33,983 nt of DNA. Source: Deltaproteobacteria bacterium (GTDB taxonomy: Bacteria; Myxococcota; UBA727; VGSZ01). The DNA is taken from assembly GCA_020850995.1 (NCBI GenBank), contig JADZDP010000070.1:1-33983 (forward strand), in the 5' to 3' direction. A program made the position numbers and the translations under genes. This document shows positions 7,050 to 14,331 of this stretch, in pieces. Numbering within the stretch: position 1 is the first letter of the stretch; each line of letters starts with the position of its first letter. A model generated the notes under the pieces. That model did no database searches and was not told the DNA's origin. It saw nothing but the letters and a program-made list of their open reading frames with translations.

Positions 7050-8903
7050 ATGCACCACCGTGCCGTCCCCCTCACGCTCTCGTCGCTGCTCATCCTCGCC
7101 GCCGCACCCGCTCTCGCCGGCAAGGAGTGCCGCGAGCCCACCAACCCGACCACCGGCGCCACGCTCGTCGGCGATCCTGCCGCGCGGGCCGCCGCGCAGC
7201 GGGGGCTCGATTGGCTCACCAACGCCACGCTCGCCTGGCAAGACACGCACAAGTGCTTCGGCTGCCACGTGCAGGCGGTGACGCTCGAGGCGCTCACGGT
7301 GGGCCGCGCCAACCAGTACCAGGTCGACCAGGGCAAGCTCGACGCCATCGTGAAGGGCATGCTCGAGCTGCCGGGCGGCGCCCATGGCAAGAACGGCTTC
7401 TCGTACCACGACGAGCAGCTCTTCGAGCCCTCCAAGGCCTTCGGCGGCTCCGCCTTCGCGCACTACGACGAGCGCGTGGGCCCGCGCCTGCGCACGGAGC
7501 TCGTGAAGACCGCCGAGGAGCTCTTGGCCATGCAGACGCAAGAGGGCGCCATGCCTGGCAGCTACAACAATCAACCCGTGGCCACCGGCGTGGTGCAGGC
7601 CACCACGCAAGCGCTCGTGACCTTCAGGCAGGTGCATGCGCGTACGGCAGACGCGCGCTGGCTCGTGCCCATCCGGAAGGCCGAGCAGTGGCTCACCCTG
7701 CATGCCAAGCGCATGAGCGACGAGGGCGGCGCGCTGCAAGAGCTCGATCACGCCGTCATCGGGCTGGTGGCCGCGGGCGCGGGCTCGGGTGACAAGCTGA
7801 TCTCGTCGCTGGCGCGGGTCATCGAGAAGCAGCAACTCAAGGACGGCAGCTTCTCGCTCTCGTCGGGACAGCCCGCGAGCCCCTTCGCCACGGGGCAGGC
7901 CGTCTACGCGCTACGCCTGGCCGGACGCAGCGACGGTGACTCCTCGGTCAAGCGCGGCACCGCCTGGCTCCTCGCGCATCAGCAGGGTGACGGGAGCTGG
8001 GGCGGCGGCGGCTTCGGCAAAGCCGAGGCCATGTGGGCCGTGTTGGGCCTGGTCTCGCTCGACCGCGTCTCCATCGACGTCAAGGGCCTGGTGGACGGCC
8101 AGCGCATCGACGGCACCGTCAAGCTCACGGCCGCCGCCGCCGACAACGGCGGGCAGGGCGTGAGCCAGATGGCGCTCCTCCTCGACGACGTGCTCGTGAC
8201 CAGCGCGTGCGGCGACAAGCTCGAGTCACCCATCGACGCCGCCAAGCTCGGCACCGGCACCCACACCGTCGACGTCACGGCCACCGCGCCCGGCGGCAAG
8301 GTGACGCGCCGCCGCCTCTACGTGCACGCGGGCGACGCGTTCTTGCACGAGGTGGGCGCGCGCTTCGAAGGCGGCAAGACCGTGCTCGGGTTCAGGAACC
8401 TCGCGCCCGACGCCATGAAGGCCAAGGTCCGCGTGCGTGTGCTCGAGGACAAGGGCGGCAAGGGCGGCAAAGAGGTGGAGAAGGCCGAGCTCTCGGCCGC
8501 CGAGGGGCCCATGGCGTGGACCTTCGCCGGAAAACAGGGCGGGCGCTTCAAGGCCGAGCTGAGCCTGGTCGATGCCACCGGTCGCGTGCGCGACACCGAG
8601 GAGCTCGTGTTCACGCACGACACCTGGGAGGCGCAGCGTGCCAGCACCGGCGACGTGGCGGGCGCGGTCAACTTCGACGGCGCCGACCTCGCCAACACCG
8701 AGGTCGAGCTCGTCGACAACAAGGGGTTCGTGGTGCAAAAGAGCGTCACCACGCGCTCGGGGCAGTACCGCTTCCAGAACGTCGACGCCGGCAAGTACAA
8801 GGTGCGCGTCAAGAAGCAGGGCTTCAAGGATTGGGAGGCCGACATCAAGGCGGAGAAGGCGGCCGAGGCGGCGGCGCCGGCGGCGGCCATGCAGGCGCAG
8901 TGA
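7050..8903 (+). CDS. Exported CXXCH protein with prenyltransferase/squalene-cyclase-like repeats
   Basis: A 617-residue protein with a signal peptide (cleavage after ALA, about residue 23). CFGCH at 69-73 is a canonical covalent haem-c motif. Helical repeats of prenyltransferase/squalene-cyclase type follow: RGLDWLTN (51-58), EQWLT, and a QW-like QQGDGSWGGGG near 309-319. Beta-rich regions come next, and residues 530-600 look like a carboxypeptidase-regulatory domain (GQYRFQNVDAGKYKVRVKK), before an Ala-rich tail. I chose ATG 7050 because GAGG lies 6 bp upstream; an in-frame ATG at 7029 lacks one and adds a poor N-terminus. The catalytic DXDD of squalene-hopene cyclases was not seen, so the toroid may be a binding scaffold. 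It has no obvious operon partner; the redox operon downstream converges on it. Confidence 0.8.
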   Translation: MHHRAVPLTLSSLLILAAAPALAGKECREPTNPTTGATLVGDPAARAAAQRGLDWLTNATLAWQDTHKCFGCHVQAVTLEALTVGRANQYQVDQGKLDAIVKGMLELPGGAHGKNGFSYHDEQLFEPSKAFGGSAFAHYDERVGPRLRTELVKTAEELLAMQTQEGAMPGSYNNQPVATGVVQATTQALVTFRQVHARTADARWLVPIRKAEQWLTLHAKRMSDEGGALQELDHAVIGLVAAGAGSGDKLISSLARVIEKQQLKDGSFSLSSGQPASPFATGQAVYALRLAGRSDGDSSVKRGTAWLLAHQQGDGSWGGGGFGKAEAMWAVLGLVSLDRVSIDVKGLVDGQRIDGTVKLTAAAADNGGQGVSQMALLLDDVLVTSACGDKLESPIDAAKLGTGTHTVDVTATAPGGKVTRRRLYVHAGDAFLHEVGARFEGGKTVLGFRNLAPDAMKAKVRVRVLEDKGGKGGKEVEKAELSAAEGPMAWTFAGKQGGRFKAELSLVDATGRVRDTEELVFTHDTWEAQRASTGDVAGAVNFDGADLANTEVELVDNKGFVVQKSVTTRSGQYRFQNVDAGKYKVRVKKQGFKDWEADIKAEKAAEAAAPAAAMQAQ

Positions 8904-8921
8904 TGAGGCAGGGCCTCGGCG

Positions 8922-9536
8922 TCACGCCCCGGTCAGGAAGGCCTTGACCGCGCCGTAGTCCTCGTCGTGCACGGCGCCTACGCGCAAGCAGCGCAGGTTG
9001 CCGTTGCCGTCGACGAGGGCGTGGATGGGGATGGCGCTGGCGGCGTCGGCGCCGATGCCCTCGAGGAAGGGCGCCAGGTCCTCTTGCGTGCGCAGCCAGC
9101 GCGCGCGACCGGGCAGCTTGGTCTTGCCGAGCCAGCCCGTGAGCGCCGCCTCTTCGTCGTCGATGCTCCACAGCTCGAAGTCGATGTTGACGCCGTCGGC
9201 GGTGAGCGAGTCGCGCCAGCGCGCGAGCAAGCCCATCTCCTCCACGCAGGGGTGGCACCACGTGGCCCACAGGTTGACCCAACGCCACGCGCCCGCCTTG
9301 GCGGGGGCGCCCGCGGCGACGCCGGGGATGGGGCGATCGGCCGGCGCCGCGTAGCGCTTGCTGCCCTCGCCGACAGGCCACTGCTTCTCGCAGAAGGTCG
9401 ACGCCGCCTTGGCGGCGCCGTCGCGCTTGACCGAGGCGAAGCGCGACGGCGCGTCGCCCTCGGGCTTCTTCTCTTCGCAGCCGGCGGTGGCGAGCGCGGC
9501 GAGGAGCGCGAGCGAGAGGACCAGGGTGATGCGCAT
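8922..9536 (-). CDS. TlpA/ResA-like thioredoxin-fold lipoprotein
   Basis: A 204-residue protein with a lipoprotein signal (lipobox ATAGC, Cys20). The thioredoxin-fold core starts near WRWVNLWATWCHPC, with the active-site pair Cys94-His-Pro-Cys97, and ends with AIPIHALVDGNGNLRCLRVG, the segment carrying the cis-Pro region and beta hairpin. The family reduces or isomerises protein disulfides on the periplasmic side of a membrane. The start is supported by GGGAG upstream. It is the last of three genes, 15 bp after the OmpA-like gene, headed by a VKOR-DsbA fusion, so it probably works in the same extracytoplasmic thiol pathway. CHPC instead of CEPC is within the range for TlpA-like proteins. Confidence 0.87.
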   Translation of the reverse strand: MRITLVLSLALLAALATAGCEEKKPEGDAPSRFASVKRDGAAKAASTFCEKQWPVGEGSKRYAAPADRPIPGVAAGAPAKAGAWRWVNLWATWCHPCVEEMGLLARWRDSLTADGVNIDFELWSIDDEEAALTGWLGKTKLPGRARWLRTQEDLAPFLEGIGADAASAIPIHALVDGNGNLRCLRVGAVHDEDYGAVKAFLTGA

Positions 9537-9551
9537 CGGGGCTCCCGTCGT

Positions 9552-10235
9552 TCAGATGGCGCAGTCGATCCACGCGACGAACGCGCTGCGGTTGATGTCT
9601 TTGTCGGAGCACTCGACGCCGTCGCGGCTGCGGCTCCAGGCGCAGAACGCCTGATCGAGCTGCGCGTACTCCTCGCCGAGCCACAAGAGCCCCACCTTCT
9701 TGAGGTCGTCGTCGCCAACGAACTTGCCCTGCAAGTGGTTGTAGACGGCCTGCGCGCGCTGCTGCGACAGATCGGTGTTGTAGGCCGCGTCACCGTCGGT
9801 GGAGGCGCGTGCCACCACGAAGTAGAAGGAGGCGCCGCGCTTCTCGGCCCAGCTCTCCTCCACCTCCTTCATGCCGCCGTCGTCGAGCACTACGTTGTCC
9901 AAGTCGAATTGGATGATGTGCGCCCGGTTCTGCAGCGGCTTGAACAAGGCGTTGAAGTCGTTGCCGGTGAGCGATGCCACGCTCTTGGCATCGGTGGGCT
10001 TGCAGCCGCGCGCGCCGCTCTCGAGCAGGCCACAGGCGCCGGCCACGCGGCGCACGACCTGCTTGAGGCCCACGGTGCAGTAGTCGTCCTCGGCGGCCGA
10101 GGCGATGGGCACCTCCGAGGCGGCATCACTGGCGGCCGCCATCCGGGCGGCGGCCGAGCGCTCGCTCGCCACGACGAAGATGAGCGGCAGGCCGAGGCAG
10201 GCAACGAACAGCGCGAGTCCCTTCATGTCTTGCAC
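9552..10235 (-). CDS. OmpA-like domain protein in redox operon
   Basis: A 227-residue protein with an N-terminal hydrophobic segment (GLALFVACLGLPLIFVV). The C-terminal half resembles an OmpA-type peptidoglycan-associated fold: a beta strand, ARASTDGDAAYN, then LSQQRAQAVYNHL, and a late INRSAF. The start is GTG at 10235, placed 5 bp after GGAGGT (which also encodes the end of the upstream gene); an internal ATG three codons later is possible. It sits 3 bp after the VKOR-DsbA gene, so the two are translationally coupled. Several Cys residues (CTVG, CGLL, CKP, CAW, ECSD, DCAI) could be disulfide substrates. The OmpA assignment is pattern-based. The protein may hold the redox machinery at the cell wall (inference). 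Confidence 0.7.
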   Translation of the reverse strand: MQDMKGLALFVACLGLPLIFVVASERSAAARMAAASDAASEVPIASAAEDDYCTVGLKQVVRRVAGACGLLESGARGCKPTDAKSVASLTGNDFNALFKPLQNRAHIIQFDLDNVVLDDGGMKEVEESWAEKRGASFYFVVARASTDGDAAYNTDLSQQRAQAVYNHLQGKFVGDDDLKKVGLLWLGEEYAQLDQAFCAWSRSRDGVECSDKDINRSAFVAWIDCAI

Positions 10236-10238
10236 GGG

Positions 10239-11546
10239 CTACCTCCGCTTCCCGCTCGGGGCGGCGCCGCCCTCGAGCATCTTGGCGATGGTGTACTCAA
10301 GTCCAAGGTCGGTGTCTTCGTCGCACACGCGCTTGTCGCCGATGAAGAGCTGCGGCGTGAGCACGGGCAGCGCATTCGACACCGCCCACTTGAGGCTACG
10401 GTTCACTTGGTTCTTGATCTTGGCCGACCCCAAGCACCCTTTGAGCTTCGGGAACTTCTCCTCGAGGAGGGCGCGGAGCTTGGGATCGTTCGTTTGGCCG
10501 CTATCGCGATCCTTCTTGGCGAGCGCTCGTAGCATCTCTTGGTTCTCGAAGGCGTAATCGAGGATGGCCTCGGCGCTGCCCCGCTCGCACAGCATCGCCT
10601 CCGACACCGCGCAGGCGCCAGGGTGTAGCGAGTCCTTGACCATCCAGTTGCACGCCGAATCGAGGGGGAACAACACCGACTGCAGCGCGAGCTCCCGATA
10701 GAAGCCGCTGGCCCGCATGCGATCGTCGAAGCCCTTGCACGCCGGGCACAGGGGATCGACCACGGCCACCGCCGGGGTACCCTTGCCGCTCCCCATGGCG
10801 ATGAAGATGCCGCTGCTGTCGTCCTTCTTCACCAAGGTGCCACAGCCCTGCGAGCTCTTGGGCGAGGCCGGTGCGAACAGCGCGTAGAAGATCGCGAGCA
10901 CCGCCACGTAGAGCACACCCTCGCCGAACTGGCGCGCGAACTGGCCCATGGGCAGCTCGCTCGATGGAGCCGGCGCGGCGTTCAGGTGCGCGAGCACCGC
11001 CCCCACGACGATGACGGCGCTGGCGATGTACACGCCGACGCAGAGCTTGCAGACGGCGCCGATCTGCACCATCGCGATGTAGGCGTAGATGCACGACATC
11101 AGCGCCGGCAACGCCGCCGCCGCCAGCAGGTACAGCGAGTCGTGCTTGGTGACGGGCTTGCCGGCGAGCAACAGGCGGCCCGCGTGCATGACCAGGTACG
11201 CGAACACCGCCACCGCGAGGAGCGCGATGGGCATGCCTCCCCAGAGGCTCTCTCGGAACAGCGACGAGTACGGCGACATCATCACCGTGCGACAGCCGCT
11301 CTCCCCCATCTCTCCGGCCGCGCCGGGGATGAACGAGCAGTGGATCGAGTGCACCTGGCGATCGAGGTGACTGATGAAGTCCGACGTGGAGATGCCCGAG
11401 AAGATCGCGCCGAAGACCGCGCCTATCGCCACCACCAAGAGCGGCATGCGGCTCGTGCCGCTCCCGCCTGCAGAGCTTGGGGGCGAGTAGGAGTAGTCCT
11501 GGCCGCCAGACGGGCGGTTGTCGTCAAACGAGAGCGGCGTGGTCAT
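10239..11546 (-). CDS. VKOR-DsbA fusion, disulfide-generating membrane enzyme
   Basis: A 435-residue fusion. The N-terminal integral-membrane part resembles vitamin K epoxide reductase: loop cysteines Cys70 and Cys85, several hydrophobic helices (35-52, 104-122, 136-158, 170-187) and the quinone-side pair Cys166-Lys-Leu-Cys169. A further transmembrane helix (about 211-227) leads to a DsbA/thioredoxin-like domain with Cys267-Pro-Ala-Cys270 and a late TPQLFIGDK that supplies the cis-Pro. In bacteria such enzymes oxidise secreted proteins and pass electrons to quinone, replacing DsbB/DsbA. I start at ATG 11546, 4 bp after GGAGGT; the longer TTG start at 11558 would bury that site. It heads the operon with the OmpA-like and TlpA-like genes. 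Confidence 0.88.
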   Translation of the reverse strand: MTTPLSFDDNRPSGGQDYSYSPPSSAGGSGTSRMPLLVVAIGAVFGAIFSGISTSDFISHLDRQVHSIHCSFIPGAAGEMGESGCRTVMMSPYSSLFRESLWGGMPIALLAVAVFAYLVMHAGRLLLAGKPVTKHDSLYLLAAAALPALMSCIYAYIAMVQIGAVCKLCVGVYIASAVIVVGAVLAHLNAAPAPSSELPMGQFARQFGEGVLYVAVLAIFYALFAPASPKSSQGCGTLVKKDDSSGIFIAMGSGKGTPAVAVVDPLCPACKGFDDRMRASGFYRELALQSVLFPLDSACNWMVKDSLHPGACAVSEAMLCERGSAEAILDYAFENQEMLRALAKKDRDSGQTNDPKLRALLEEKFPKLKGCLGSAKIKNQVNRSLKWAVSNALPVLTPQLFIGDKRVCDEDTDLGLEYTIAKMLEGGAAPSGKRR

Positions 11547-11630
11547 CCGCACCTCCAATGGGGGGCATCTTGGCGAAACCAGCGAAAAAAGCCTACCGCC
11601 GATGCGTCCGATTCCCCGATCTCGCGGCGC

Positions 11631-12437
11631 CTACTCGGCCAAGGCCAGCACGGCGGTGAGCGCCCGGCTGGCGGCGAGGGTGTTACCGGCGGTGATGTGC
11701 GGCGGCACCTCGCCTAGCAGGGCCTTGGCCTGGTCACGCAGGCCTGGACCGAGCGTGGGCAACAAGCCGCTTGCGCGCGCGTACTTCTTCTTGACGAAGT
11801 CGATGTCCACCTTGACGCGCGCGGTCTCATCGCTGAGCGCGCGCGCGGTGGCCAGCGCCTCGTCGGTGCGACCCCTGCGCAGCTGCGCTTCGGCGCTCGC
11901 CAACAGCTCCCGCCCGCGCGGCATGTCGCTCACGTGGAGGCCGCGCGCGTCTCGATCGCGTGCCAGCTCTGCGAGGAGCGCCTCGACCTCCTCCTTGGTC
12001 GCCTTGCCCACCGCCGGCGCGCTCTCGGCCACCGGGACCGCAGCGATGAGCGAGGCCAGGCGCGTCTCTTGGGCGCTCAACAGCGCTTCCACGTCGGCGC
12101 GCGTGAGCCCTGGGGCCGCCGGGGAAGCGCCGCGCTGCGACGCGGGGAGCGCGGCTTCGCGCGCGGCCAGCGCGCGCTCCTTCTCCTCGAGCTTCTTGGC
12201 CTCGTCGACGCTCATGACGCCAGCGGCCACCAGCTTCTCGCGCAGAACGGTCAGGTCCTCGCGCGTGCGCACCAGCTCGCCACGGGCCTCGTCGACCGCG
12301 CGCTGCATCTCGGCCAGGCGCGCTTGGTCGGCCTGCGCACGCGCGCGGTTGGCTTCGACGACGACAGTGAGGGTCTCGGGCGTGTCGTCGACGCAGCCGA
12401 GCAGCACCAAGGGAAACGACAGCAGAGCGACGCGCAT
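11631..12437 (-). CDS. Coiled-coil lipoprotein of unknown function
   Basis: A 268-residue protein. The start at 12437 opens a short lipoprotein signal (LVLLGC, Cys15). A longer reading to 12689 would overlap the divergent small ORF and has no signal. Residues about 25-110 are Ala/Glu/Arg/Leu-rich with heptad character (RAQADQARLAEMQRAVDEAR, AKKLEEKERALAAREAAL), indicating a coiled coil. The rest is helical and includes TPR-like phrasing (LLASAEAQLRRGRTDEALAT). Ends at 11631, roughly 85 bp from the redox operon start and on the same strand, but downstream of nothing it clearly belongs with. Function not recognised; an envelope spacer or scaffold is plausible. Confidence 0.75.
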   Translation of the reverse strand: MRVALLSFPLVLLGCVDDTPETLTVVVEANRARAQADQARLAEMQRAVDEARGELVRTREDLTVLREKLVAAGVMSVDEAKKLEEKERALAAREAALPASQRGASPAAPGLTRADVEALLSAQETRLASLIAAVPVAESAPAVGKATKEEVEALLAELARDRDARGLHVSDMPRGRELLASAEAQLRRGRTDEALATARALSDETARVKVDIDFVKKKYARASGLLPTLGPGLRDQAKALLGEVPPHITAGNTLAASRALTAVLALAE

Positions 12438-12521
12438 GAGCGTGCGTCTATCACGCAGCGCGCCATTGGTGATCGGTGGTTTCGGTTGGCGCGATCGCGC
12501 AATCGTGCTTTGGTCCGCCGC

Positions 12522-12728
12522 ATGAGCCCGCACGCCCAGCTCCCCGAGCCCACGACCCTCCCGGAGGGCGAGGCCATCATCACCGAGGAAGACAACGTGC
12601 ACCTGCCCATCACGGTGTCGTCCATGAGCGGTGAGGAGGGCGAGAGCCCTTGGGCGGAGCTGCCCTTCCGCGTGCCGCCCTCGGACCACGGAGATCCCAC
12701 GCGCAAGGTGCCCACACCGGTGGCCTGA
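12522..12728 (+). CDS. Small acidic protein, hypothetical
   Basis: A 68-residue ORF starting at ATG 12522, divergent from the coiled-coil lipoprotein. It is rich in Pro, Glu and Ser (LPEGEAIITEEDNVHLPITV) with no signal peptide, transmembrane segment or recognisable domain. No good ribosome binding site precedes it. Third codon positions are mostly G or C, as in real genes here, and it fills an otherwise empty gap, but the protein looks disordered. It may be real or a chance ORF; I could not match it to a family. Confidence 0.4.
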   Translation: MSPHAQLPEPTTLPEGEAIITEEDNVHLPITVSSMSGEEGESPWAELPFRVPPSDHGDPTRKVPTPVA

Positions 12729-12764
12729 TCGCCGCGCCGACCTTCGGCGTGCTATTGCTGCACC

Positions 12765-13070
12765 GTGGTCCTGCGCGCTCTCGCCATCGTCGTTGCGCTC
12801 ATGTTTGGCGGCCAGGCGACCGGGCTGCTCGAGGCCGTCGTCGACGAGTGCGCGGGCCCCTGCGGCGCCGACGAGGGTGAGGGCGCCTGCCCACCGGCCT
12901 GCAGCGCGTGCCCGTGCGCTCCCCGACTCGTGGCAGCGACCGCGTGCACCATGGAGCTGGCGCCACTAGGCGCAAGGCTCGTGCGAGCCCCGCGCGTCAT
13001 CGAGTGCAGCGGCACCTCTGCGGCAGACGGGCACACCCGTGGCCTGCAGCACGTGCCGATTCTGGCCTGA
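12765..13070 (+). CDS. Small Cys-rich exported protein preceding metal efflux operon
   Basis: A 101-residue protein starting at GTG 12765 with a hydrophobic N-terminal signal (ALAIVVALMFGGQ). Cysteines occur at 29, 33, 42, 46, 49, 51, 61 and 81; the densest part, CPPACSACPC, has CxxxC, CxxC and CxC spacings typical of metal coordination or tight disulfides. It ends 40 bp before czcC on the same strand, so it is probably in the same operon. A role in periplasmic metal sensing or binding is inferred from cysteines and position only; I do not recognise a named family. The GTG start has no strong ribosome binding site and could shift slightly. Confidence 0.65.
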   Translation: MVLRALAIVVALMFGGQATGLLEAVVDECAGPCGADEGEGACPPACSACPCAPRLVAATACTMELAPLGARLVRAPRVIECSGTSAADGHTRGLQHVPILA

Positions 13071-13110
13071 GCCTCCGCCGCTCCTGATTTCCACTTCTTT
13101 CGAGGACGCC

Positions 13111-14331
13111 ATGCAACGCCCCATCGCGGCGCTGCTCGTGGTCGTCGCCGGCGGCGCGCATGCCGCGGGCGCGGACACGGGCGCGCCACCAGTGCCTATC
13201 GTCGAGCTCACCCTGCGCGACGCGCTCCGCACCGCCGCCGAGCGCGCGCCCGCGGTGCTCGCGGCCCGGCGCCGCGTCGCCGTCGCGGGCGCCCACCTCT
13301 TGGGCGCTCGCGCCTGGCTTGCCGACAACCCCACGGCGAGCGCGGGCGCCGCCGCGCGGGTCACGCCAAGCGCCGTGGCCGCCGATCTCGACGTCGCCAT
13401 CGCGCAGTCTTTCGACATCGCCGGGCGTCAGGGCGCGCGGCGCGACGCAGCGCAGGCAGAGCTCGAGGAGCGGACGGCGATCGCCGACGAGATCGCGCGC
13501 AGCGCCATGCGCCAGGCCGGCGACGCGTTCATCGATGCGTTGGCGGCAGCGCACCTCGCGGCGCTGGGCGCGCGCACCCTCGATGACGCCACTGCGCTCG
13601 TCGAGATCGCGCGCCGGCGGCTCGCGGCGGGGGACGCGTCGGCCATTGATGCGCGCCTGGCAGAGGCCCAGGCCTCTCGGGCCCGCGCCGCGCGTGCGGC
13701 GGCCGACGCCGCCGGCGCGCGCACCTTGGGCGCGCTCCGGGTCGCGCTTGGGCTGGCGGCCGGCGTTCCCCTGCGCGTCGTCGACGCCGAGCTCGCGGTG
13801 CCGGCGCTCGCTGGCGCCGACCAGCGCAGCGACATCCGAGCGATGCGCGCAGCCCTCGTTCGCGTGCACGCCGAGCAGCGCGATGCCGAAGGCGCCGCGT
13901 GGCCCACCGTAGAGCTGAGCGCCCGCTACGCCCTCGACGACGGCGATCACATCGGCGGCGGTGGCCTGGCGGTGCAGGTTCCAGTGTTCGCGCGTGGTCA
14001 GAGCGAGGCGGAGGCCGCTCGAGCTGAGGGCGCCGCGCTCGGCCTCGAGCTGGCCGCGCTGACCACGGCCGCTGCCGCCGAGGCGGCCTCGGCGCGCGCG
14101 GCGCTCGAGCACCAGCGCCGGGCGAGCGCCGCCATGGCCGACGCCGTGGCCAGCGCGCGCGACGCCGCGCGCCTGGCGCGCCAGGCATACGACGCGGGTG
14201 AGAGCTCGTTGGCGGAGCTCTTGGTGATCGAGCGCGAGGCCCGCGCCGTCGAGGAGGAGCAGATCGCGAGCGGCGCCGACGAGGCGCGCCACGCGCTGGC
14301 GACGTTCATCGCCGAGGGAGGCACGCCATGA
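13111..14331 (+). CDS. czcC: Outer-membrane efflux protein, TolC/CzcC family
   Basis: A 406-residue outer-membrane channel subunit of a heavy-metal RND pump. Start ATG 13111 follows CGAGG and opens a signal peptide (AALLVVVAGGAHAAG). Two long Ala/Arg/Glu-rich helical repeats are separated by beta segments (VELSARYALDDGDHIG, GGLAVQVPVFARG), the OEP repeat plan. The C-terminal YDAGESSLAELLVIEREA is typical of the family's last helix. Trimeric TolC-like channels join the adaptor and pump across the periplasm. The stop overlaps the next start (ATGA, 14328-14331). The symbol is by operon analogy with czcCBA/cusCBA; the transported metal cannot be told. Confidence 0.88.
   Translation: MQRPIAALLVVVAGGAHAAGADTGAPPVPIVELTLRDALRTAAERAPAVLAARRRVAVAGAHLLGARAWLADNPTASAGAAARVTPSAVAADLDVAIAQSFDIAGRQGARRDAAQAELEERTAIADEIARSAMRQAGDAFIDALAAAHLAALGARTLDDATALVEIARRRLAAGDASAIDARLAEAQASRARAARAAADAAGARTLGALRVALGLAAGVPLRVVDAELAVPALAGADQRSDIRAMRAALVRVHAEQRDAEGAAWPTVELSARYALDDGDHIGGGGLAVQVPVFARGQSEAEAARAEGAALGLELAALTTAAAAEAASARAALEHQRRASAAMADAVASARDAARLARQAYDAGESSLAELLVIEREARAVEEEQIASGADEARHALATFIAEGGTP

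Noticed and set aside
7050..8903. Squalene-cyclase-like gene considered as part of a hopanoid or carotenoid pathway
   Set aside because: It is exported, carries a haem motif, shows no DXDD catalytic acid and is 20 kb from the carotenoid genes.
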